Part shown: positions 35,241-44,800 of the stretch, in pieces
Position numbering within the stretch: the stretch's first letter is position 1
Layout: the number at the start of each line of letters is the position of its first letter
Assembly: GCA_947579605.1 (NCBI GenBank)
Contig: OX388307.1
Location: forward strand, 24,777,237 to 24,841,236
Length of the DNA stretch: 64,000 nt
Origin: Athripsodes cinereus
Lineage: Eukaryota > Arthropoda > Insecta > Trichoptera > Leptoceridae
Direction of reading: 5' to 3'
The notes under the pieces: generated by a model
The model's input: only the letters and a program-made list of their open reading frames with translations
Databases searched by the model: none
What the model was told of the DNA's origin: nothing
Made by a program: the position numbers and the translations under genes

Positions 35241-35993
35241 ATTATAGAATATATAAATTCTAAAATCGAATCATTTATCACAAATATTACATTTAAATTT
35301 GATACATTGCTGAATAAATTAGATGAAAAATACAATGGACTTTTTGAATCTCTTGGTTTTTGCATTAAAAAGATGGAAGAATTCGAAATTACCACAAAAA
35401 AGTTTAATGATACTATCATCGACTATGAACTGCTTAAAAATGAACATAAAAAAGTTTTATCTCGCTTAGATACACTAGAAAAACATACTCGTGAGATGGA
35501 GATTAATGCCAATGATATAGAACAACGAGCAAGACGTTGCAATGTCGAGGTGCAAAATGTCACTGAACACAAGGGTGAGAATCTCATGAATGTAGTGACT
35601 AAAATAGCAAACAAAATAGGAATTTCAATTACTCAAAATGATATTGTAGCAGCTCATCGAGTATCGCATGGCACCGCCTCTAAAAACCGTCCTAAAAATA
35701 TAATTATTAAATTTTCACAACAAAAAATGCGTGACGCTTTTTTATCTGGAGCAAAAGCCAAGCGAAGTCTGCTAACGGAGGACATTGGACTACCAGACAG
35801 AGATCGAAAAATCTATGTATCGGAACATCTCACCTTGAAGAACAAACTACTATTCAGAGAAGCACGCTTAAAGTCAAAGTCCGTAGGCTGGAGGTTTACC
35901 TGGGTGAAAAACGCAAGAATTTACGTACGAAAGGACGTGGACGAACCAGCTATTGCCATTACATCGTTAAAAGACCTGGAGAATATTTTTTAA
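35241..35993 (+). CDS. LINE ORF1 protein (N-terminus missing)
   Basis: The frame is open from 35241 to the stop at 35993, but no ATG precedes KKMEEFEIT. The recognisable part begins LLNKLDEKYNGLFESLGF at about 35307, whose first codon is TTG. The protein has a coiled-coil (about the first 75 residues after 35307, ending EQRARRCNVEVQNV), then an RRM/L1-ORF1-like region (IVAAHRV, RPKNIIIKF) and a C-terminal WRFTWVKNARIYVRK block. This order is like ORF1 proteins of CR1/Jockey LINEs, which chaperone the RNA, and like the baculovirus FP-type domain. The missing start implies a truncated or upstream-initiated ORF1. Confidence 0.75.
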   Translation: MIEYINSKIESFITNITFKFDTLLNKLDEKYNGLFESLGFCIKKMEEFEITTKKFNDTIIDYELLKNEHKKVLSRLDTLEKHTREMEINANDIEQRARRCNVEVQNVTEHKGENLMNVVTKIANKIGISITQNDIVAAHRVSHGTASKNRPKNIIIKFSQQKMRDAFLSGAKAKRSLLTEDIGLPDRDRKIYVSEHLTLKNKLLFREARLKSKSVGWRFTWVKNARIYVRKDVDEPAIAITSLKDLENIF

Positions 35994-36098
35994 AATCTAA
36001 TTTTGTTGCATTTTACAATGTAAATCCTATTATAATATTTGTCTGTTCCCTTATTTCCCCTTTTCCTTCATTTCATTGGTGTGTGAACAGCTCTATAG

Positions 36099-39029
36099 GT
36101 GTATTATCTTATAAGCCACACGTGGGTGCGTGCGGACGTGTTGTGTCACTACTATTGTACGACTTGCGTTACATTAATTATAGGCGCATTAAAGGTATAT
36201 TATCAAAACTGTAGAGGGCTTAGAAGCAAGACCAGCGTTTTTTGCTCAAATATTATTGTTGGAGGTTATGACATTGTAATCCTCACGGAAACATGGCTCA
36301 ACGCTAGTGTTCAGAATAGTGAACTTTTTAACGACGATTATAATATATTTCGCAGAGACAGGGATCTCAAGGCTACAAACAAGCGTGACGGGGGAGGCGT
36401 GCTTGTGGCGGTATCGCGTAATTTTGATTGTGTGCGGGAGCCAAAGTGGGAGACCTCGGGTGAGGACCTTTTTGTTGCGTTATCATTGGTATCTAAAAAC
36501 GACAATACTGGTCGTGGGAAATGTGGTCTCGTGTTGGGGGTGGTTTACTTTCCTCCGGGCACTTCTATATGCGAGTACGAACGACACTTTAACAAAATAT
36601 CTGATACATTTATGGAGGATAGAAATAATATTCACTTGTGTATTATAGGTGATTATAATATTCCAAACGCTCAGTGGGTTAAAGATGATGATGGTCGGAC
36701 GGATATACAGGGTTCGCGGCGTGGCCCCCATGTGCGTCTTCTCGTGGAAGCAATACGCTTCATGAACGTTGAACAATATAATTTTATAAAGAACAAAAAT
36801 AATTCTATCTTGGATCTGGTGCTATCGGATTTGAATTGCGATGTTGAAAGATGTGACTTTCCGTTGGTGCCTGAGGACGGACATCATCCTCCTCTATTGG
36901 TTAACATTCCTATTATTGTGAACGAAACCCATCTAAGTATTAATCGTAAGGCCAAATACAATTATCGTAAGGCGAATTTTGACCAAATCAATGCAAAACT
37001 TGCCACTGTTGATTGGAATGACTTGTTGAATAGAGGAAATACTAACGATGCTGTGAACACTTTCTATGAAGTATTGTTTTCAGTTATTGATGCTCACACT
37101 CCCAAGAAAATTCCTAAATCTTCTGGCTTTCCACATTGGTACAAGAAGCCTACAGTTTTATTGGCCAAGATGAGGAATAAATATTGGGGGCTGTGGAAAA
37201 AGTTTCATAACCAGTGTGATTATGCTGTTTTCTCTACGTACAGAGCAAAACTAAAACAGGCACATAGAGGAGATCGCAAAATGTATTTAGATAGTTTAGA
37301 AAAATCAATTAAAAATAATATTAAGCCCTTTTTCTCTTACATCAACCATATGAAAACTTCTAACGGTTACCCCAGAAATATGCACTTCAATGGTGTTCAT
37401 TCAAGTGATCCAAAAACAATTGCAGGTCTTTTCTGTTCTTTTTTTCAGTCTGTCTTCAATGAAAAAGTTTATGACGACATCGACATCATTGATGATGCAC
37501 TCGCTCTACCTTCAGCCTGCTTACCCGGTCTAACAATTTTGTGTTCTGAAGTTTATGATAAATTGATAAATCTTGATATTAATAAGGGCATAGGTCCAGA
37601 TGGATTATCTTCATTGGTACTAAGAAGATGTGCGCCACACATAGCTAAACCTTTACAAATTATTTTTAATATGAGTGTTAGAGAGGGATGTTTTCCAAAA
37701 ATCTGGAAAACTGCCAATATTACTCCCATACATAAGACGGGCGACAAGTCCGATATGAGTAACTACAGACCTATATCCATTCTTTCTCCTGTATCAAAGG
37801 TATTTGAGTCTGTCGTGAAGGATCGTTTGGCGCATTTTTTGGGACCGCGGTTGCTGGAGGAGCAGCATGGGTTTGTGGGGGGTAGGTCTACGGTCACTAA
37901 TCTTTTGGTGTACTCAGAGTATTTGTTTTCTTCCATGGATGAGCGAATACAAGTTGATTCTGTCTATACTGATTTTAAGAAAGCCTTTGATAAGGTGGAC
38001 CATTCCATTCTACTCAATAAGCTCTCCAAATATGGTATTCACGGCGATCTTTTGAGATGGTTGAAATCGTATTTGACCGACAGATTGATGTCCGTGACGA
38101 TGAACGGATTTAATTCTGATAATGTTCCAGTGACGTCCGGAGTGCCTCAGGGTTCAGTGTTGGGGCCATTGCTGTTTTCGACATTTATTAATGACATAGG
38201 TGACTGCATACGTCATTCCCAGTTTCTGCTTTTTGCCGATGACCTCAAGATATATCGGCAAATACGTTGTATTGAGGATGCTGAGAAACTGGAGGAGGAT
38301 CTTGGTAGGATCTATGATTACTGTGTCGTTAATAAGCTAGAGTTAAATTTAAAAAAGTGTAATTCGATTTCTTTTACGAAAAATAAAAGAATTATTAATC
38401 ATAAATATACTATTAACGGTCAAATTTTGATCCAACTAGAGAAAATACGAGACTTAGGCATTACGTTTGATAGCAGGCTTCATTTTGAGGCGCATGTTGA
38501 GGATATCACGGAACAATGTAACAGAACATTGGGCTTCATTTTAAGAACAACTAAAGAGTTCAAAGATCCTAAGACTATGACAGTACTATATGTCGCACTC
38601 GTCAGAACACGGCTTGAATATTGTTCTACAATTTGGAACCCGTTATATGATAAATATATCTTAGCAATTGAACGTGTACAGCGTAAATTTCTACGAATGT
38701 GTGGACGAAGGTACGGTGATGCATTCTGTGGGAACCTATTGGAGCTCTCAAAGCGCCGTGAATTGATGGATGCGTGCATTTTGAGGAAGGTATGTACATC
38801 AGAGGTTGATGTCCCTCAAATATTGACCAAAATCGGTTTTCGCATACCTTCAGTAAGAAGAACTAACCGGCCTCTAAACGTAAGTATAGCTCATACTAAT
38901 GCTGGTTTGCGTAACCCCCTCTACCGTATATTAAGCAACTACAACGATAGATTTTGTGACGTCGACATGTTTGCGAGCAATCCTCGTGGCTTTAAAATAT
39001 CTGTTTTGCAGATTTTGAACAGTATATAA
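36099..39029 (+). CDS. LINE ORF2: endonuclease and reverse transcriptase
   Basis: The frame is open over 976 codons directly after an in-frame TAG (36096-36098). An APE-type endonuclease covers about residues 30-280 (YYQNCRGLRSKT, ILTETWL, VVYFPPG, IGDYNIPNAQW, ILDLVLSD, HHPPLL). The reverse transcriptase covers about 480-750 (NYRPISILSP, DFKKAFDKVDH, SGVPQGSVLGPLLF, catalytic FADD near residue 710). The C-terminal region has YCSTIWNPLY. The frame starts with GTG and has no ATG before the endonuclease core. Either translation starts by re-initiation or the ATG is lost. Otherwise it is uninterrupted, suggesting a fairly young insertion. Confidence 0.87.
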   Translation: MYYLISHTWVRADVLCHYYCTTCVTLIIGALKVYYQNCRGLRSKTSVFCSNIIVGGYDIVILTETWLNASVQNSELFNDDYNIFRRDRDLKATNKRDGGGVLVAVSRNFDCVREPKWETSGEDLFVALSLVSKNDNTGRGKCGLVLGVVYFPPGTSICEYERHFNKISDTFMEDRNNIHLCIIGDYNIPNAQWVKDDDGRTDIQGSRRGPHVRLLVEAIRFMNVEQYNFIKNKNNSILDLVLSDLNCDVERCDFPLVPEDGHHPPLLVNIPIIVNETHLSINRKAKYNYRKANFDQINAKLATVDWNDLLNRGNTNDAVNTFYEVLFSVIDAHTPKKIPKSSGFPHWYKKPTVLLAKMRNKYWGLWKKFHNQCDYAVFSTYRAKLKQAHRGDRKMYLDSLEKSIKNNIKPFFSYINHMKTSNGYPRNMHFNGVHSSDPKTIAGLFCSFFQSVFNEKVYDDIDIIDDALALPSACLPGLTILCSEVYDKLINLDINKGIGPDGLSSLVLRRCAPHIAKPLQIIFNMSVREGCFPKIWKTANITPIHKTGDKSDMSNYRPISILSPVSKVFESVVKDRLAHFLGPRLLEEQHGFVGGRSTVTNLLVYSEYLFSSMDERIQVDSVYTDFKKAFDKVDHSILLNKLSKYGIHGDLLRWLKSYLTDRLMSVTMNGFNSDNVPVTSGVPQGSVLGPLLFSTFINDIGDCIRHSQFLLFADDLKIYRQIRCIEDAEKLEEDLGRIYDYCVVNKLELNLKKCNSISFTKNKRIINHKYTINGQILIQLEKIRDLGITFDSRLHFEAHVEDITEQCNRTLGFILRTTKEFKDPKTMTVLYVALVRTRLEYCSTIWNPLYDKYILAIERVQRKFLRMCGRRYGDAFCGNLLELSKRRELMDACILRKVCTSEVDVPQILTKIGFRIPSVRRTNRPLNVSIAHTNAGLRNPLYRILSNYNDRFCDVDMFASNPRGFKISVLQILNSI

Positions 39030-39549
39030 TTGACTGCCTACTTATTTGATGGTGTTCCACTTATCCCAATGATTTTCCCCTTTCCATTCTCTTGCTGTTT
39101 GTCAGGGTTGTTAGTGTAAGGATTTTTTTTAGTTTTTTTACTTTTGAATTTTTAATCTTTTTACTTTTTAATTTTTTTTTTTAAATTTTTAATGGTTTTT
39201 TATTGATTTGTTCTTTAATTGAATAGTTTTTCAGTTTTTTTTTTTTTAATTGTTCAATTTTAATTGTGGATTTGTAATGACTATTAATTTTTTAGTGTTG
39301 TTTATTGTATTACTACTGTTTTATTCTTATTTTATAAATTAAATTAAATTTTATTATAGATGACAACCTTATGGGCTTAAAATATTGTGATTAGTGAAAA
39401 TTGTACGCACTTTTAAATAGGGTAATACATTGTTTATATTATTTTGTCTCTTGTATATTGTTTCAACTTACATGTATTATCTGAAGTGTGTCATTGGTGA
39501 ATGAATAAATAAATAAATAAATAAATAAAGAAAAGGTAAGTGCTGAGTC

Positions 39550-39691
39550 TCCATTACACTCTCCAAATTTTAGTGTAAGTACTAAATATCTTAGCATGCT
39601 GAGTTTGTAAATGCAGATATGCGTTTACACTATACAAAATCAGCAAGCTACAACATTTAGTGCACTGAAATTTGGGGAATGTAATGGGCAC
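39550..39691. mobile_element. Possible small MITE
   Basis: CCATTACACTCTCCAAATTT near 39551 pairs with AAATTTGGGGAATGTAATGG near 39670-39690 (two mismatches), an inverted repeat around about 95 bp of unrelated DNA. It lies between the LINE tail and the right end of the inner hAT element. Confidence 0.5.
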
Positions 39692-40452
39692 ATTAGAAGA
39701 GATACATACAACTCTGTTGTACGTATCAATCTGTTCGCAAGACTTGACCAGCGAGTTTTACAGTCTAGTGTCAGTTGGAGGGGTTTTCCTATTTCATCCT
39801 AGACATTTATTTATTTATATTACTTTATTTATTTACGGCTAATTAGCCTTTTACACAATTTATTTTTTTACATAGGTACAATATCATAACAAAACAAAAC
39901 AAAGGTACCAAACACGAAATTAATAAATCAATATTACAAACATATATAAAAAACATGGGTAGGTATATAAAGGAGGAAGGGTTCCTACTAAGATGTTGAT
40001 TCTTGTCCATATAAATGTGATTGATCGAAAAATTACTCGAGATCTCGCGAGATCGAGATTGCATTCCCTACTAGTGATGTAACGAACATTCATATTCGCA
40101 TTCGCAGATTTCAAAGTATTCGCAAAAAAAATATGCGAATGTTTTGCGAATATTTTTTTGGTAAATAAGTATCGGATTTTCGGTAAAAGTACCGGATACT
40201 TACCCGGTACATTGTAGAAAAAGGTACTGCATGAAAATATTCTTTTATAAAATCGAGGAGTTTTGAAATATTTCAAATTCCTATACGATTTTGAAAATTC
40301 GGCGACGGGGGAGGGGTAGAAATTTTAATGTTTGAGCAATTGTAGAAATTTAAGCAAGTCAATATTCGCTATTTGCATTCGCAGTAGCGAATGTCGGCAA
40401 ACAATTATTCGCATTCGCGAATATCCAAAATCACACATTCGTTTCATCACTA

Positions 40453-40957
40453 ATAGGTACTACTAAAACTTTTAGCACCTGCATAAACACTTACATACTT
40501 TGATTTGCTCCTGAAATTATGCAATCTCACGAACATTATTATACTCCAGATCAGTGGTTCCCAAAGTTGACTGGGCTCCGACCCATCTAACGAAAAATTC
40601 CAATTTAGGGACCCACCTTTTAGTTGTCCTTACATCTCAGTTTACAATTTATCTATCTTTATCACTTTCGATGAAGAAAATCGTGAAAGTGACTGTGTAA
40701 TTATAATTAAATTATGTGTTTAAATTAAACTGTCATCATATTTCTTGTTTTTTTTCATTAGTTGGAGACAAACTCGTCCTCTGTAGGTATGCTAATTATA
40801 CTTAGTATGAATGTACTACTTTATAAAATTGCGTGTTATCAATGTACACTAAATAATTAATAAAAAAATAAAATAAATTTTGTTGCATTAGACATATTTC
40901 AATTAAAGCTCCATTTATCTCTCTGACTGTATTTTCTGTGCCTATAATATTTAGATT
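40453..40957. other. Non-coding stretch, possible hAT end
   Basis: CAGTGGTTCCCAAAGT at about 40553 resembles a hAT terminal repeat (Charlie-like), but no inverted partner was found nearby. Otherwise AT-rich. Confidence 0.35.
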
Positions 40958-41269
40958 AGTATTGCCAAATTGAGATGGTTTGGTCATGTGGAGCCAATGG
41001 ATGGTGTAAGATTGACGAAGAGGGTGTATTTATCTGAAAGAGAGGGTGTGAGAAAGCGCGGACGTCCAAGAACTACGTGGCTTAACCACGTGGATCAAAT
41101 TCTCAAGGACGGTCGCGTGTTAAGTAAGAGGAATCGGCGTGCATGTATGAGAAACTGGATGAATGTAGAGGAAGCGAAAGAAGTATGTAAGGATAGATTG
41201 ACATGGCGTTCCGTTCTCTCTGCCTACCCCTCCTGGGACATGGCGTGAGGGTATAATAGTAGTAGTAGT
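40958..41269 (+). pseudogene. RTE-like LINE 3' fragment with TAG tail
   Basis: The plus strand reads KLRWFGHVEPMDGVRLTKRV, then RKRGRPRTTWLNHVDQIL and CMRNWMNVEEAKEVCKDR, ending SAYPSWDMA and stop. TAG repeats follow (41253-41270). It aligns with the last 92 residues of the intact LINE ORF at 54145-57192. It is strongly 5'-truncated but the frame is undamaged. Confidence 0.85.
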
Positions 41270-41471
41270 AGCTGCCATGTTGCAATTTATCTTTATAAAT
41301 AAATTAGTGCAGGTAATATTTATATTAAAAATTTATTGTGTAATGCGACAACGTATCAAAACAAATAATAAAAATTAGCTAGTGTCATACTTGTTAGCTA
41401 AAAGTAATATTTTTGTTTTGATGACATAATTTAGCAACATAATGTAATAATGCACAACACATTTCGTTCGA

Positions 41472-41620
41472 GTTCATCGGTAGCCTGGGGGTAGTGTCTC
41501 GGCCTCGTGAACAGCGGGTCCGTGGTTCGATCCCAGGTGCCGGCAAACTCCCCTTTCACGACACAAGCTTTGTATTTGGGTTTATAACAAAAACCCAGAT
41601 ATATCTTTAAAAAAAAAAAA
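41472..41620 (+). mobile_element. tRNA-derived SINE, best-preserved copy
   Basis: The head has an A-box-like TAGCCTGGGGGTAG (41481-41494) and a perfect B-box GGTTCGATCCC (41524-41534). The body contains CCGGCAAACTCCCC and CACGACACAAGC, then AACCCAGATATATC and an A-tail (41609-41620). The B-box spacing fits a tRNA-derived Pol III promoter. It sits about 200 bp upstream of the GT92 start exon. Confidence 0.88.
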
Positions 41621-41824
41621 CATATTATATAATAATTATGTACTTGTTAGTCTTGACTCAATACAAAACCTTTATTGTATAAGATTGATGGCTTGAATTG
41701 GTTGGTATCACATGGTTGTAAAGCTTCATCCAAACGTTGTGACTCTTTTTTATTATTAAATAAATAAATTGATATAAATGTACATAGTATAACAGTATGC
41801 TTCCAGGTGGGCGGTGATGGGGCG

Positions 41825-44800
41825 ATGGGCACACGTAGCGCGTCTGTACGCGCCCGCACTCGGGAGAGAGCACGTGCTAGCTTCCTCATTGTCATCATGT
41901 TCTTCGCAGTGTTCCTACTCATTGTCCTTACGGAGCTACTGCTTGTACAACCAGCACAGCCCAGATTCACACCCACCAACGGAATCAAAGACAGGCCAGA
42001 TTATGAACAATTTCAGGTGAGTCCATCATTTGAAAACTATATAGAGAAATGTTAATCTTGAATGAATTAAGAACCATGAAGAATGAGTCCATTATCCTGT
42101 TTTATTATAAAGATTTGTTATAAAATAGCACAGGTCCAAAAAGAGAGAGAGAGAGAGAGAGAGAGAGGAGTTCACAACCTATTCAATTTTAATAAAGATT
42201 AAGAACTGCTTGCTCGATGACTATTTTCTACCAAACATCAGTTTTAAAATGCATATAATATTGAAATTTCTTAAGCAATGAATATTTATTATGAGACTAG
42301 TACCTATTGTTCAATATGAAAAAAAGTAAGAAGAGTGCATGTGTGTTAGAATAAAACGCAGGTTTCGGTTTTTATTAATTGGTTTAATGGATGCAAACAC
42401 GATAGTGATCAGTTACAAACACAATGGGGTGAGGCACTCATCAACTGCGACACCAGCGCCACCACATAAGAAGGGCATGGTGTACACAGCGCTACCGTCA
42501 GAATGGCGCCAATTTTAATTTTTAACACTCCCACCAAAATTGGAGCCATTCACTGAGGCATTGTTAATACATAATGAAACAAAAAAGAACAACATGAACA
42601 ATTATAACTGTAATTACAATTTTTACAGAATCTTAAGTCTCTTTCTGAGTGATCATACCCAGCATCCTTCTTAATTTTTCAAACTTCTCTCTAGGCAATG
42701 GTTTGGTAAGAATGTCAGCAATCTGGTCATCTGAAGGAACATACTTTAATATAAAACTGTTGTCATTGTACTTTTCTCTGATGAAGTTGTATTTAATGTC
42801 TATGTGCTTGGTGGATTTATGTTTGTTGGAATTTTTGATGTAGCTTATAGTGCTCTGATTATCTATATGGAGTGTGAACATAATGTTATCAATATTTGTC
42901 ATATTTGCCATTACTTGCTTTAGCCATAAAATCTCCTTGACAGCGGCACATGCAGCCATGAATTCTGCTTCCATGGTGGAGAGTGCTACAGTTGGTTGTC
43001 TCTGAGAGTTCCATGTAACAGCAGTGTTCATGTGCATGGTGGCATATCCAGTAGTTGAGCGGCGAGTATTGCAGTCACTTGCGTAATCAGAGTCTGAGAA
43101 AATGTTAATTGATTCTATACTCCCACCCTTATAGTACAGTCCTAGGTCTTGTGTTCCTTTCAGGTATCGAATGATTCTCTTGGCTGATATCCAGTGTGAG
43201 GTACTATAGCTATTAAGGTAACGGCTCAAAACACTCACAGCGAACATTATGTCTGGTCTACTCACAATGGCAAGATACATTAGAGAGCCAATAACTTCTC
43301 TGTAAGGTAGTTTGCCGTTGAGTTGCTGCTCTTCCTGAGATGCTGTGATATTTGGATCAGCTGGAATACATACTGCATTTGCCTCGTCCATATTCCATTT
43401 GGTGATTAGTTGCTTGGTATATTTTTCTTGGTGAATAAATATAGAACTGTTCTGCCTGTTTCTCTTTATCTGTATGCCTACATATTCCTTGACCTCTTCC
43501 TGCGTTGTCATGCTAAAGTTACAAGCCAGATCCCTCAGTACATCCTTCAGCACTTGGGAACATTGGGATAATATCAATCCATCATCAACGTACAGTAAAA
43601 GATATATTGTATGCTCCGACTTGGAACCAATGTACAAGCATTGGTCAGCTTCAGTAGGCTGCAGGCCATACTTGTTTAATATGTTGGTAAACTTGTTATT
43701 CCAGCACCTCGGTGACTGTTTCAAGCCATACAGTGACTTATTCAATTTGCATACAACATTTGGTTCTGAGACATTTAAGCCCTCAGGGGGCTGCATGAAA
43801 ATGTTTTCCTTCAGTTCACCATAAAGAAAGGCTGTCTTTATATCAAATTGATAAATTTCTAAGTTCCCTGCAGCGGCGTGTGACAACATTAGTCGAATTG
43901 TGTCATATCTCACAGTTGGTGCAAATGTCTCTGTATAGTCTATCCCTTCCACTTGAGAGAAGCCTTTTGCACACAGTCTGGCTTTGTGTTTTACCGTGTT
44001 GTCCATTTCTTTTGACTTGAACACCCATTTGCATCCAATTGGCTTGACATTTGGTGGTGTATGTACTAATTGCCATGTTTCATTATCTTGATGAGCTGCT
44101 AGTTCCTCTTCAATTGCAGTTTTCCACACAGATGAGTTTTCACATTCTACAGCTTCCCTGTATGTTGTTGGCACAAACTCTGTAATGTTGACTTCATACC
44201 TCTTGGGTACTTTGAGAGTATTCCGTGGCCTGAAGTTGACAATGTTTGGAGGGTATTCGTTGCTTGTACTAGGACATTCAAGAGCGAGGTCACTAAGCAG
44301 ACGCAAGTCATCCGTGTCTGTAGATTCTGGAGATAAATTATGGGACGCATTTATTTCCTCACTATTCTGTGTAAGAGTAGGCATTTGTTCTTGTGCAAAG
44401 TTCTCAAAATCATTATTATCATATCCTACGTCAAGTGTGCTTCCAGGAGTGGCTTCATGGCTACCAAATATCAAGACGGGCGTGTTATTGTCATTTTCTT
44501 CGACTATTGTGTAGTTTTCAAATACTTCCTCTTCCGCAAATATCACATCTCTTGATATGGTAACTCTTTTGGTATTGGGATTATATAATCTGTAGTTACT
44601 TGAATTTCCATCATATCCTACAAAAATAAGTTTTTCGCTCTTGCTGTCGAACTTCCTTCTTTTCTCTTTAGGAATGTGTACATGTGCAACAGACCCAAAA
44701 GTTCGCAGGTGGCTTAGGTCTGGTTTTGTTCCTGTCCACTTCTCATACGGTGTGGTCTCATGTTTGAAAGGAGTTCTGTTTAGAATATATACTGCAGTGT

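Larger units (their letters stand above)
35214..39535 (+). mobile_element. CR1/Jockey-type LINE with ORF1 and ORF2
   Basis: This two-ORF non-LTR element has a 3' UTR of about 470 bp rich in T-runs and a terminal (AAAT)n tail at 39503-39530. The 5' end directly abuts the TAG tail of the preceding repeat and the start of ORF1 is missing, so it is 5'-truncated. Confidence 0.85.
34716..40070. mobile_element. Inner hAT-type element carrying later insertions
   Basis: Ends TAGGGAATGCAATCTCGA (34716) and its complement (ending 40070) are inverted. They are flanked by exact 8-bp repeats CTAGTGAT (34708-34715 and 40071-40078). Subterminal DNA repeats CGAGATCTCG-like words. Between the ends lie a 250-bp-family repeat, a CR1/Jockey-type LINE, a short MITE and a LINE tail, so the original element was small and non-autonomous. 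Confidence 0.85.
34709..40452. mobile_element. Outer hAT-type MITE, interrupted near its left end
   Basis: The element starts TAGTGAT at 34709, resumes at 40072 (TAGTGATGTAACGAA) and ends TTCGTTTCATCACTA at 40452. Its flanks are GTAGGTAC (34701-34708) and ATAGGTAC (40453-40460), an 8-bp duplication with one mismatch. Without the insertion it would be about 381 bp. It is rich in ATTCGC words and carries an inverted copy of the module found at 1585-1712. Confidence 0.8.

Noticed and set aside
39920..40276. 118-codon minus-strand ORF
   Set aside because: It spans the junction of two transposable elements (40070/40079), so it cannot be an inherited gene.
41472..41620. tRNA gene
   Set aside because: A- and B-box-like words are present, but no acceptor or anticodon stems close and it continues into a repeated body and A-tail, as in a SINE.
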